62,066 bases of DNA, taken from the NCBI GenBank assembly GCA_038883475.1, contig JAVZMA010000008.1, positions 1 to 62,066 of the forward strand, in the 5' to 3' direction. Both the position numbers and the translations under genes were made by a program. The notes under the pieces are model-generated. The model had not been told where the DNA came from. It saw nothing but the letters and a program-made list of their open reading frames with translations, and made no database searches. The first letter of the stretch is position 1. Every line of letters starts with the position of its first letter. Below are positions 1-8,050 of this stretch, piece after piece. Source of the stretch: JAVZLH01 sp038883475. Its GTDB lineage: Archaea; Thermoproteota; Bathyarchaeia; Bathyarchaeales; Bathycorpusculaceae.

Positions 1-1022
1 AGTCTCACGGGGATTTTTTCCACCATGTCCTTGACTGCGTGAACCCTTTTGAACCTCCGCATTAAATGTTGGAAGGAAACTGGATAGCCAAACGAGTCCA
101 CAGCGACAACTTCACCCTCCAAAATCGCCTCCTCCGCCTTTATGTTTTGTTTTGCCAACTCAACAACGTCTGGCAGACTTTCAGTTACGTCAGTTAGTCT
201 GCGGCTGAAAACCCTAACTTCACCGTCAAGCTTATGAATCTGCACTCTAGCGCCGTCTAATTTGTATTCAAAAGCCGTTTTTCCACCATGCTCTTTTAAA
301 GCTTCGCCAACATCGTCAGCCATCTGAGCCAACATCAACTTTACGGGTCTAAAAACTTTGAAACCTATTTTTAATAGACCTTCCTCGCCTTCTCTTTTGG
401 CTGCAGCTGCAACTTCACCTATATCTCCCAAGGTCATGTTTGCTTTTTGGACCATTTCTAAGGAAATTCCAAAGGCTTTGGAAACCGCTTGCTCCATTAA
501 GCCCTCGTGAAAACCAGTTCGCATTTCGCCTATGAAAATTTTAACGAGATATTTCGCTTCGACTGGCGATGCCATGCTCAATAGAGTTTCTGTTAAGCGC
601 TCTTTTCTTTCTCTTGAGCCTGTTCCTGTTGCCTCGGCTATGGCTTCTAAATTGCGTCTAACCTCCTCTATCGTTAACGCTTTCTCGATGAGCGTTGTCT
701 GTTTTCTGATTTTGCTTTTTTCAAAAATGGTTTTTGTGGCTGAGCCTATGTCGCCAGTTTTGCTGAAAGCTTCCATGAAGATGCCCCAGCTGACTCCTGT
801 TATGCGCTTTATTATCTCGCTTAGAGTTGCCCAACTTACTTCAAGTGTTTTCTGGCTCCATTTTGGAAAAGCTCTGCCGAGAATCATAGTAACGGCTGGC
901 TCAATCTCTTGAATTTCCAAATTCTTCAGCATCTCCGCCACAAGACGGATCATGATGAGCCTTTTACTTGTCATTTCCAATTTTTCACATAATTCGGCTA
1001 ATGTTCGGAAAGGCGTCGGCAT
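1..1022 (-). CDS. lig: ATP-dependent DNA ligase (5' part; C-terminus runs off the window)
   Basis: This frame is open from an ATG at 1022 to the window edge, giving the first 340 residues. Archaeal ligases are usually about 550-600 residues, so the OB-fold and the rest of the nucleotidyltransferase core are missing. Residues 1 to about 200 match the alpha-helical DNA-binding domain. The adenylation motif reads EYKLDGARVQ, and its lysine (about K254) is the residue that accepts AMP. Motif Ia-like text (VFSRRLTDVT) and motif III-like text (AILEGEVVAVD) follow in the right order. The enzyme seals nicks in replication and repair. It is divergent from the FrhB-like gene across only 65 bases. Family assignment is firm; only the product's end is unseen. 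Confidence 0.93.
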   Translation of the reverse strand, partial: MPTPFRTLAELCEKLEMTSKRLIMIRLVAEMLKNLEIQEIEPAVTMILGRAFPKWSQKTLEVSWATLSEIIKRITGVSWGIFMEAFSKTGDIGSATKTIFEKSKIRKQTTLIEKALTIEEVRRNLEAIAEATGTGSRERKERLTETLLSMASPVEAKYLVKIFIGEMRTGFHEGLMEQAVSKAFGISLEMVQKANMTLGDIGEVAAAAKREGEEGLLKIGFKVFRPVKLMLAQMADDVGEALKEHGGKTAFEYKLDGARVQIHKLDGEVRVFSRRLTDVTESLPDVVELAKQNIKAEEAILEGEVVAVDSFGYPVSFQHLMRRFKRVHAVKDMVEKIPVR

Positions 1023-1087
1023 AACACTAACCTTTAAACGCTTCAACTTCCAATTAGGATGTTACATAACTGGAAGATATAACACGT

Positions 1088-2203
1088 TTGGATGGTGAAA
1101 AAGGCTTGACTGTTGGGGGAGCTGAAGAACTTAAAAAGACCGTTTTGAACCAGAACTTGTGCACCTCTTGCGGGGCATGTGCAAACCTTTGCCCCTACAT
1201 AGACATTGCTGGGGGAAGAGCTGTCATAATAGAGTTTTGCGGGCTTAAAGAAGGGAAATGCTACGCCTTTTGCCCAAGAACATACTTGGATGTCTTCTCG
1301 CTTGACCAGAGAATTTTCGGCTCTCAAAGAAAAGACTATGTGTTGGGATTCAACAGAATGATATTAAAGGGAAGGGCGAAAAACCCGGAAATTTATTCTG
1401 TTGCACAATATGGCGGAGTAGTTTCGGCTCTAATAGCATATGCTTTAGAAATTGGCGAGATAGATGCGGCTGTTCTCGCAAAATCCAATGATGGAGTCAA
1501 TCCTCAACCAACCATAGTTAGGAAAAGGGATGAAGTGCTTGAATGCGCCCGCTCCAAGTATCTAGCATGCCCAACAATTTCAGTTGTTCTTGAGGCTATA
1601 AAGCGTGAAAAGGGGAAAGTGGGCTTTGTTGGAACACCTTGTCAAGTAACAGCAGTGCGCAAGATGCAAGCTTCGGAATTGAAGCCTGAAGCGAACAAAA
1701 TAAAGTTTATAATAGGACTGTTTTGCACATGGGCACTTCAGCCATCAGCCTACGGGTTTATCAGAGAAAAAACGGGTGGAGCAAAAATTTTAAAGCTGGA
1801 TGTGCCTCCGCCACCAGCCAACATCTTCGTTATACAAACTGAAAGAGGGAAGCTTGAAATCCCATTAGATGAACTTAGAAAATTCATAATGCCATCATGC
1901 AATATATGCTTCGACATGACAAACGAGTTCGCAGACGTTTCTGTTGGCACTGTTGAAGGCGAAGAAGACTGGAACACAATTATTGCACGGACAGACGAGG
2001 GAGAAAAGATTTTGCAGAAAGCAATAGACAATGGAGTTCTGGAGACAAGACCGCTGGAAAAAGAGAGGCTTGAACACCTATGTGAGGCGTCGTTGATGCG
2101 GAAAAAACGGGTACTCACGGAAACGTCATCTGAAAAGGTGGCTTACTTGCTTTTGAACGAAGAATACAAGTTAAAAATCATAAAAGGAGGGGGAAATGCA
2201 TAA
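1088..2203 (+). CDS. FrhB/FdhB-like coenzyme F420 oxidoreductase beta subunit
   Basis: A 371-residue protein with a TTG start; no in-frame ATG or GTG lies upstream, and a TTG seven codons in is an alternative. An N-terminal ferredoxin motif has cysteines at about 25, 28, 31 and 35. Family signatures follow: GTPCQVTAVRKM in the middle and a PSCNICFDM...ADVSVG block near residue 280. These define the FrhB/FdhB/FpoF family, which carries FAD and iron-sulfur clusters and moves electrons between F420, or another hydride carrier, and ferredoxin-type partners. It overlaps the start of iorA by eight bases, so the two are probably co-translated. That suggests it is an electron-accepting partner of the indolepyruvate oxidoreductase. 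The actual acceptor is not shown by sequence. Confidence 0.85.
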   Translation: MDGEKGLTVGGAEELKKTVLNQNLCTSCGACANLCPYIDIAGGRAVIIEFCGLKEGKCYAFCPRTYLDVFSLDQRIFGSQRKDYVLGFNRMILKGRAKNPEIYSVAQYGGVVSALIAYALEIGEIDAAVLAKSNDGVNPQPTIVRKRDEVLECARSKYLACPTISVVLEAIKREKGKVGFVGTPCQVTAVRKMQASELKPEANKIKFIIGLFCTWALQPSAYGFIREKTGGAKILKLDVPPPPANIFVIQTERGKLEIPLDELRKFIMPSCNICFDMTNEFADVSVGTVEGEEDWNTIIARTDEGEKILQKAIDNGVLETRPLEKERLEHLCEASLMRKKRVLTETSSEKVAYLLLNEEYKLKIIKGGGNA

Positions 2204-4142
2204 AATGTCTCTTTTTGAACTGGATGAACCCGGCAAAAAAATATTGCTTATGGGAAACGAGGCAATAGCAAGAGGAGCCCTAGAAGCTGGAGTGAACTTC
2301 TGCTCTGGTTATCCGGGAAATCCCGCCTCGGAAGTCGTGGAAGCCTTGGCTAGGGCAGCGAAAAAGTTCGGCATCTACGTCGAGTGGTCGGTGAACGAGA
2401 TTGTAGCTCTCGAAGCAGCGGGAGCTGCAGCGGCCGCGGGTTTAAGGTCTCTGACGGCTATGAAAAATCTTGGGGCTGATGTCTGCTCGGATTTTCTCAT
2501 GACCGTTAACCTTTCTGGAACAAAAGGCGGTTTTGTGATGGTTACTGGAGACGACCCGTTTGCGCATTCAACAACCACGGAGCTTGACACGCGCAACTAC
2601 GCTAGGTTTGCAGACATCCCGCTTTTTGAGCCTTCAACAGCGCAAGAGGCAAAAGACATGGCAAAGTTCGCTTTTGAGCTTTCCGAAGAGTTAGGAGTTA
2701 TATGCATGATTCGAACAGTAACTAGGCTTTCTCACGCCAGAGGAGTGGTAACGCTTGGGCAAATACCTAAAGAAAAAAGAACCGCCGCCTTCAGCTCACA
2801 AGAAATGTGGACTTCAGGCTCATCATCAATAGCATGCATGTTCCACGGAATCCTCCATGAAAAAATGGACAGAGCCCAAAGAAAATTTGAGGAATCGGAA
2901 TTTAACAAATACGTGGGCAGAGAAAACGCTGACTTCATAATCATCACTTCTGGAACAGGATGGCCATACTCGCTTGAAGCCATAAAACTATTGGGGCTCC
3001 AAGACAAAGTGGGAATATTGAAGCTTGGCACAACATGGCCTCTTCCCGAAAAACTTGTTGCCAAACACCTAAAACACGCAAAAGAAGTTTTGTTCGTTGA
3101 GGAAATAGATCCGTTTCTCGAGCAGAACGTGAAGATGCTTGCAGCTGACCTATTGGCTGAAGGAGTTGCGCCCATAAAGTTTTATGGCAAAAAGTCAGGT
3201 CACGTCCGCAGTGAGTATGGCGCTGGAACAGGTGAGATAGACGTTGACACTGTGATAAGGGCTTTGACAGAAATAAAGGGGTTGGAATATCTTCCACGAG
3301 AAAAAGGGTATTCTGAAAAGGCTTCGATGGTTGTTGGCTCTCTTGTCCCAGCTAGGACACTGGGTCTTTGCGCTGGATGTCCCCACAGGGCTTCGTTCTG
3401 GGCGATAAAGAAGGCCTTACAGTGGGATGGACGGGATGGAATCGTGACAGGCGACATCGGATGCTACAGTTTAGGGCTTCTTCCAACAGGCTTTTCAGTC
3501 GCAAAAACCTTGCATTGCATGGGCGCAGGCATAGGAACAGCAAACGGGTTTGGAAAACTAGCTCAGTTTGGCTTGGACAAGCCAGTAATAGCCATCTCAG
3601 GCGACTCAACATTTTATCACGCTTGTATACCAGCATTAATAAATGCAAAGTGGCACAACGCCAACATCCTCTACGTAATCCTAGACAACAACACAACAGC
3701 CATGACTGGACACCAACCGCACCCGGGCACGGGAACAGACGCCTTAGGAAATCCCGTTCAAAAAATCCCAATAGAAGACATCTGCAAGGGAATAGGCGTT
3801 GAAGTGAGAGTGCAAGACCCTTTTAACATTGAGGACGCTGTTCAAAACCTGTACGAAATGCTCCAGACAAAAGGAACAAAAGTCATAATATTCCGCCACG
3901 AATGCCCCCTAACAGAGACTAGAAAAAGGGAGAAGAAACCTAAAGTCTACGTCAACCAAGACAAGTGTATAGGCGACGAATGCGGATGCGTAAGGTTCTG
4001 CACACGCGTTTTCAAATGTCCAGGAAACATATGGGATTCGGCTAAGGGAAAAGCAAAGATAGATGAAGCTGTTTGCACTGGATGCGGCCTCTGCGCCGAC
4101 CTTTGCCCAGCCGAAGCCATTGTAGTTGAAGAGGTGAGTTAG
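2196..4142 (+). CDS. iorA: indolepyruvate ferredoxin oxidoreductase, alpha subunit
   Basis: A 648-residue protein of normal family length. It oxidises aryl-2-oxoacids from aromatic amino acid transamination to aryl-acyl-CoA and reduces ferredoxin. The N-terminal pyrimidine-binding domain starts with NEAIARGALEAGV. The TPP-binding half has GDIGCYSLG and GDSTFYHA followed by DNNTTAMTGHQPHPGTG. The C-terminal 70 residues hold two [4Fe-4S] motifs: an irregular CIGDECGCVRFC...CP set and a regular CTGCGLCADLCP set, as in IorA. A strong AGGAGG at 2185-2190 supports the ATG at 2196; a second ATG three codons in is possible. It overlaps the FrhB-like gene, and iorB starts two bases after its stop, so all three form one operon. 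Confidence 0.96.
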   Translation: MHKMSLFELDEPGKKILLMGNEAIARGALEAGVNFCSGYPGNPASEVVEALARAAKKFGIYVEWSVNEIVALEAAGAAAAAGLRSLTAMKNLGADVCSDFLMTVNLSGTKGGFVMVTGDDPFAHSTTTELDTRNYARFADIPLFEPSTAQEAKDMAKFAFELSEELGVICMIRTVTRLSHARGVVTLGQIPKEKRTAAFSSQEMWTSGSSSIACMFHGILHEKMDRAQRKFEESEFNKYVGRENADFIIITSGTGWPYSLEAIKLLGLQDKVGILKLGTTWPLPEKLVAKHLKHAKEVLFVEEIDPFLEQNVKMLAADLLAEGVAPIKFYGKKSGHVRSEYGAGTGEIDVDTVIRALTEIKGLEYLPREKGYSEKASMVVGSLVPARTLGLCAGCPHRASFWAIKKALQWDGRDGIVTGDIGCYSLGLLPTGFSVAKTLHCMGAGIGTANGFGKLAQFGLDKPVIAISGDSTFYHACIPALINAKWHNANILYVILDNNTTAMTGHQPHPGTGTDALGNPVQKIPIEDICKGIGVEVRVQDPFNIEDAVQNLYEMLQTKGTKVIIFRHECPLTETRKREKKPKVYVNQDKCIGDECGCVRFCTRVFKCPGNIWDSAKGKAKIDEAVCTGCGLCADLCPAEAIVVEEVS

Positions 4143-4144
4143 GG

Positions 4145-4762
4145 ATGAGGGAAGACCCCTTAAACATAATCATAACTGGTGTTGGAGGACAAGGAAACAT
4201 TCAAGCCTCCTACATAATAGCCTCAGCAGCCGTTCGAGAAGGGTTTCACGTTTCAGTTGGAGAAACCTACGGTGCAGCCCAGAGAGGAGGAAGCGTTATG
4301 AGCCACATAAGACTTTCAGAGGAAACCCAATATGGACCGCTGATACCGAAAGGAAGAGCCCATATAATAGTGGGCTTCGAGCCTGTTGAGTGCTTACGCA
4401 CGATAGGCGAGTTTGGCAACAGAGAAACCAAGGTAATAGTTAATCCGAGGCCAGTTTACCCAATAGATGTTTTGTCAGGTGAGGCAACATACCCCGCAAT
4501 GGACAAAATCTTGAATGCTATGAAAGAACTTGTCCATAGTGTGCATGTTGTTGAAGCAACAGAGTTGGCTAAGGAAGCAGGAGACACCATCGTCCAAAAC
4601 ATTGTAATGGTTGGATGCTTGGCAGCTTCAAAGTTTACCCCGATAAAACCAGAGACTTTTAGGTCGATGATAACTGAGCTTTTTGCAGAGAAAAATCTTG
4701 AGTTAAATTTGAAGGCTTTCGATTTAGGAGCAGAAGAATTCAGAAAGACAAAGCCTCTTTAG
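4145..4762 (+). CDS. iorB: indolepyruvate ferredoxin oxidoreductase, beta subunit
   Basis: A 205-residue gamma-domain-type subunit of 2-oxoacid ferredoxin oxidoreductases. It opens with ITGVGGQGNIQAS and continues with VGETYGAAQRGGSVMSH, both standard for IorB and PorG-like subunits. It pairs with IorA to bind CoA and complete the active enzyme. It starts two bases after iorA, and its stop overlaps by four bases the end of the convergent FAD dehydrogenase gene. Length and motifs are ordinary, so the call is secure. Confidence 0.95.
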   Translation: MREDPLNIIITGVGGQGNIQASYIIASAAVREGFHVSVGETYGAAQRGGSVMSHIRLSEETQYGPLIPKGRAHIIVGFEPVECLRTIGEFGNRETKVIVNPRPVYPIDVLSGEATYPAMDKILNAMKELVHSVHVVEATELAKEAGDTIVQNIVMVGCLAASKFTPIKPETFRSMITELFAEKNLELNLKAFDLGAEEFRKTKPL

Positions 4763-6150
4763 AAAATTTTGCCAGGGTTAAGGATGTTATTTGGGTCGAA
4801 AGCCTTCTTAATCCTCTTCATAAGCTCTATCTTCGCTTTATCCTCCAATTCAAGGAAGAGCTCCCTCTTTTCTAAACCTATGCCGTGCTCTGCTGAAATC
4901 GTGCCTCCAAGCGCTTTTCCAACGGCATAAATTTCCTTTAAAACCGAAGAGAGCTTATTCAAATCTGGTTCTATTATGGCTAAGTGGATGTTTCCGTCAC
5001 CCGCGTGTCCAGCGCCTGTTATTACCGTCTCGTATTTTGCTGACATTTCCTTCACTTGATCCATAAATTTTGGTATTTCGCTGCGGGGAACAACCACATC
5101 CACTAGGTATGTTGCGCCCGCGTCTCTCGCAGCATAAAACGATTTCTCCCTCAGTTCGAGAAGGTCTCTTCCAGCCCTTTCTGTGGGTGGAACAAGGACA
5201 TCGATTGCCCCGTTTTTCATGCAAACATCGCCGATAAGCTCGGCGTCTCCATATACCCCTTCCTGACTTTCACCTTCCAAAACTATGAGGAGAAAGGCTT
5301 CCGCTTCATTGCGCACACGTTCGCTTATTGGAACTTTTATTCCAGTGTAATTTTCCATTCCGCCTAGCCCGAATTTGTCGATAAACTCAATTATTAGAGG
5401 GGTTCTTCCAGACTTCAGTATTAAGGGAACAGCTTTAACCCCGTCTCTGAGGGTTTTGAAAGCGACAAAAAGGGTTAGTCTAGCTTTTGGGCGGGGAATA
5501 AGCTTCAATATAACTTTGGTTACCACAGCTAAGGTTCCCTCAGAACCGATAATCAACTGTGTTAAGTCATAGCCAGTTGAAGCCTTCACATATTTTCCTC
5601 CGGTTTTAATAATTTCCCCTGTTGGCAAAACAGCCTCTAACCCTAAAACAAAATGTCTCGTGACCCCATACTTGACTGCCATCATTCCCCCGGCATTTGT
5701 GGCGACATTGCCGCCGATTGTTGCACTTTCTTCTCCTGGATAAATTGGATAACATAGTCCACGTGCTTCAACAGCCTTGTAAAGGTCTGAGAGGACGACG
5801 CCCGCTTCGACAACCGCCACGTGATTTTCTTCGTCTATCTCTATTATCCTGTTCATTCTTTCAAGGGATAGAAGAATACCTCCAGAAGATGCAACGCAAC
5901 CGCCGCATAAACCAGTTCCCCCGCCTCTGGGCGTGACTGGAATACATTTTTCGTTTGCTAGGCGTAGTATGCTTGCAACTTCTTCGGCGCTCCCGGGTTT
6001 GACTACGACGTCGGGTAGACAATGTTTTACCGTGAGCGCCTCGTCACATGCGTATTCCTCGTTTATGTCGTCGCCGACAAGGATGTTTTCGTCTCCAACA
6101 ATTTTTCTAAGTTTAGCTATAACTTCTCTGTCCATAAGCGTCAACCACAT
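4759..6150 (-). CDS. FAD-binding 2-hydroxyacid (glycolate/D-lactate) dehydrogenase, GlcD type
   Basis: A 463-residue member of the vanillyl-alcohol-oxidase flavoprotein family. The FAD-binding PP-loop reads PRGGGTGLCGGCV and is followed by GGNVATNAGGMMAVKYG. The C-terminal cap has GAGHAGDGNIHL and SAEHGIGLEKRELF, typical of GlcD and D-lactate dehydrogenases. It would oxidise a 2-hydroxyacid to the 2-oxoacid; the electron acceptor is not evident, and no Fe-S GlcF partner is adjacent. An internal ATG at 6135 is an alternative start. It is divergent from a LarA-type racemase across about 90 bases, which points to lactate as a likely substrate. Substrate assignment is inference. Confidence 0.88.
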   Translation of the reverse strand: MWLTLMDREVIAKLRKIVGDENILVGDDINEEYACDEALTVKHCLPDVVVKPGSAEEVASILRLANEKCIPVTPRGGGTGLCGGCVASSGGILLSLERMNRIIEIDEENHVAVVEAGVVLSDLYKAVEARGLCYPIYPGEESATIGGNVATNAGGMMAVKYGVTRHFVLGLEAVLPTGEIIKTGGKYVKASTGYDLTQLIIGSEGTLAVVTKVILKLIPRPKARLTLFVAFKTLRDGVKAVPLILKSGRTPLIIEFIDKFGLGGMENYTGIKVPISERVRNEAEAFLLIVLEGESQEGVYGDAELIGDVCMKNGAIDVLVPPTERAGRDLLELREKSFYAARDAGATYLVDVVVPRSEIPKFMDQVKEMSAKYETVITGAGHAGDGNIHLAIIEPDLNKLSSVLKEIYAVGKALGGTISAEHGIGLEKRELFLELEDKAKIELMKRIKKAFDPNNILNPGKIF

Positions 6151-6176
6151 TGTTTAGTAATTGTTAAACGCTTAAG

Positions 6177-6184
6177 ATTATATG
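6177..6184 (+). promoter_or_regulatory. TATA box upstream of the LarA-like gene
   Basis: ATTATATG lies in the short gap between the divergent glcD-type and larA-type genes. It is A/T-rich in otherwise mixed sequence and sits at a distance that would give a leader of roughly 35-40 bases before the ATG at 6243. A GTGAGGT just upstream of that ATG could serve as a weak ribosome binding site. Assigned by position and composition only. Confidence 0.4.
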
Positions 6185-6242
6185 CCTTTAACTTAGCAAA
6201 TAGTTTAGGCTGTTCAAACATTAACTGTGAGGTAGGCAAATC

Positions 6243-7496
6243 ATGGAGGTTTCTGTTCCACAAATGGCATGGTTTGGAGACACTGAACTGAAACTTTGGT
6301 TTCCAGACGAATGGAGTGTCAATGTCCAAGTTATGCAAGGTCAAGGTAAAAAGGCAATAGGCAGAGAGGAGATAATTGACGCTTTGAGAAAACCGTTAGG
6401 AACCAAGCCGTTAAGCAAACTTGCCGAAGGAAAAAAAGAGGTTGTTGTAATTTTTGATGACATGACGAGACCGACAAAGGTGTATGAAATTGCGCCCCAC
6501 ATTTTGAATGAACTTCACAAGGCTGGTATAAAGAACGATAATGTAAGGTTTATATGCGCCAACGGAAGCCACGGAGTGTTTGATAAGGAAGATTTCGTCA
6601 AAAAGCTAGGCAAAGACACAGTTGAAAATTATCCGGTTTTTAATCATAACCCATATGCAAATCTAGCTTATGTGGGACGCACCACATATGGCACTCCAGT
6701 GGAGGTTAACGCTGAAGTCATGGCTTGCGACCTAAAAATTGCCGTTGGCTGCATTCTCCCACATCCACAATTCGGATACAGCGGCGGAGCAAAAATAGTT
6801 CTTCCAGGAGTTGCTGGAATACGGAGCATATGCTATAACCATGGGGATTTGGGCGGTTTTTCAACAGCACAAGCGCATAGGCAAGTTCATCCTTCATGTG
6901 AAATGGCGTATGGGAGAGTGAACGAGGAGAATTTGCTTAGACTGGATGCTGAAGAGGCAGCTAAAATTGTTGGTTTAGACATGGTTGTAAACGTCCTCGT
7001 AGATTTGAATAGAAACTCCACAGACATATTTGCTGGTGATGTAATCGAAGCCCAAAGAGAAGGCGTAAAAGTCGCCGCGGAACACTATCGCACCCCTATA
7101 GTTCCAGAAGCAGACATTGTAGTGTCAAATGCCTACTCAAAAGCCAACGAAGCCGCCATAGCCTCATGGCCCGTTATAACGCTGAAAAAGGATGGAGATT
7201 TTGTCCTCATAGTCAATGCCCCAAAAGGTCAAGTAACACATTATATTCATGGGAGATGGGGGACAAAGCTTTTCGGTGACTTGTATTTGGCTCCCCCGGA
7301 TATTTTGAACGGAGCTGGAAGAATCATATTGTATTCTGAGCATTTTGAGCGGCAGCCTTGGCTTGAGCTTGTACCTCGCGAGAAGACTATTAGGGTTAAA
7401 ACATGGGATGAAGTTATTGAGGAGTTAAGGAATAGGCATGGAGGAAAAGCGAAGGTTGCTGTTTACCCTGATGCCACCATTCAGAAGCCTTTCTGA
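6243..7496 (+). CDS. LarA-type nickel-pincer 2-hydroxyacid (lactate) racemase family protein
   Basis: A 417-residue LarA-domain protein (DUF2088 N-terminal domain). The N-terminal half carries FDDMTRP and a CANGSHG histidine. The central signature PHPQFGYSGGAK provides the lysine that carries the Ni-pincer nucleotide in characterised LarA proteins, and a following YNHGD histidine is in place for nickel ligation. In the known family this catalyses C2 epimerisation of 2-hydroxyacids. Cofactor synthesis needs LarB, LarC and LarE, none of which is in the window. The divergent GlcD-type dehydrogenase suggests that together they let the cell oxidise both lactate enantiomers. The family also contains racemases for other hydroxyacids. 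Confidence 0.85.
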   Translation: MEVSVPQMAWFGDTELKLWFPDEWSVNVQVMQGQGKKAIGREEIIDALRKPLGTKPLSKLAEGKKEVVVIFDDMTRPTKVYEIAPHILNELHKAGIKNDNVRFICANGSHGVFDKEDFVKKLGKDTVENYPVFNHNPYANLAYVGRTTYGTPVEVNAEVMACDLKIAVGCILPHPQFGYSGGAKIVLPGVAGIRSICYNHGDLGGFSTAQAHRQVHPSCEMAYGRVNEENLLRLDAEEAAKIVGLDMVVNVLVDLNRNSTDIFAGDVIEAQREGVKVAAEHYRTPIVPEADIVVSNAYSKANEAAIASWPVITLKKDGDFVLIVNAPKGQVTHYIHGRWGTKLFGDLYLAPPDILNGAGRIILYSEHFERQPWLELVPREKTIRVKTWDEVIEELRNRHGGKAKVAVYPDATIQKPF

Positions 7497-7524
7497 GAAA
7501 ATTTGGGAAAAGAATAAGATTATG

Positions 7525-7908
7525 CTAGAAAGAAGATTCCAGTTTTGTTTTGACTTCCTTTATCTTATTCTCCAGTTCTTCAACTTTTTCTTTGTTTTCA
7601 ACAGCCCTATAACAGTCTCTCGCATATTCTAATGCGCTAAGCCCAAACCTATCAAAGCCTTTTTGGAAGCATAGCTCGGCGGATTTCATGAAATATTCAA
7701 CGGCGTCCTCATAATTTTTCAGTGCGTACGCGGATTCGCCAGCCTTGTAGAGCATTGTTGCCGCGTCGAAAAAGTTTTGCACTTTGCGGTACAATTCTGC
7801 TGCTTTCAAGAAAACCTCAATAGCCTCCTTATATTTGCCAGTTTCGAAAAGCGTGTTTGCATCCTTATGCAGTTTAACTGGATCTTCTTTTTCTTTGCTT
7901 ATGCTCAT
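7525..7908 (-). CDS. TPR-repeat protein
   Basis: About 127 residues from the preferred ATG at 7908, or 140 from an ATG at 7947 that would add a 13-residue non-conserved leader. Three tetratricopeptide units can be read: HKDANTLFETGKYKEAIEVF, YKAGESAYALKNYEDAVEYF and a degenerate third unit near ALEYARDCYRAVENKEKVEE. The C-terminus is a charged helix. TPR proteins act as protein-interaction scaffolds; no partner or function is evident. It converges with the LarA-like gene and is divergent from the ThrC-like gene. No signal peptide or membrane segment is seen, so it is probably cytosolic. Confidence 0.75.
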   Translation of the reverse strand: MSISKEKEDPVKLHKDANTLFETGKYKEAIEVFLKAAELYRKVQNFFDAATMLYKAGESAYALKNYEDAVEYFMKSAELCFQKGFDRFGLSALEYARDCYRAVENKEKVEELENKIKEVKTKLESSF

Positions 7909-8050
7909 GGCGTTCAACTCGCAACTTGCTATTTTATCACATAACACTCACATTTAGGTTTTCCCGTCTCAAAAGCCGCAAATTGGAAGAGCTGCAAAAT
8001 AATTAGAAAGATTTAATGTTAGAATAGGAAACATTTAAGTCGGGAAGTTC

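Noticed and set aside
1043..1327. 94-codon minus-strand frame opposite the start of the FrhB-like gene
   Set aside because: It is antisense to a well-supported protein and its translation has no recognisable pattern.
3352..3802. Overlapping 139- and 144-codon frames on both strands inside iorA
   Set aside because: They lie wholly within the conserved TPP-binding region of iorA and have arginine/histidine-biased composition typical of shadow frames.
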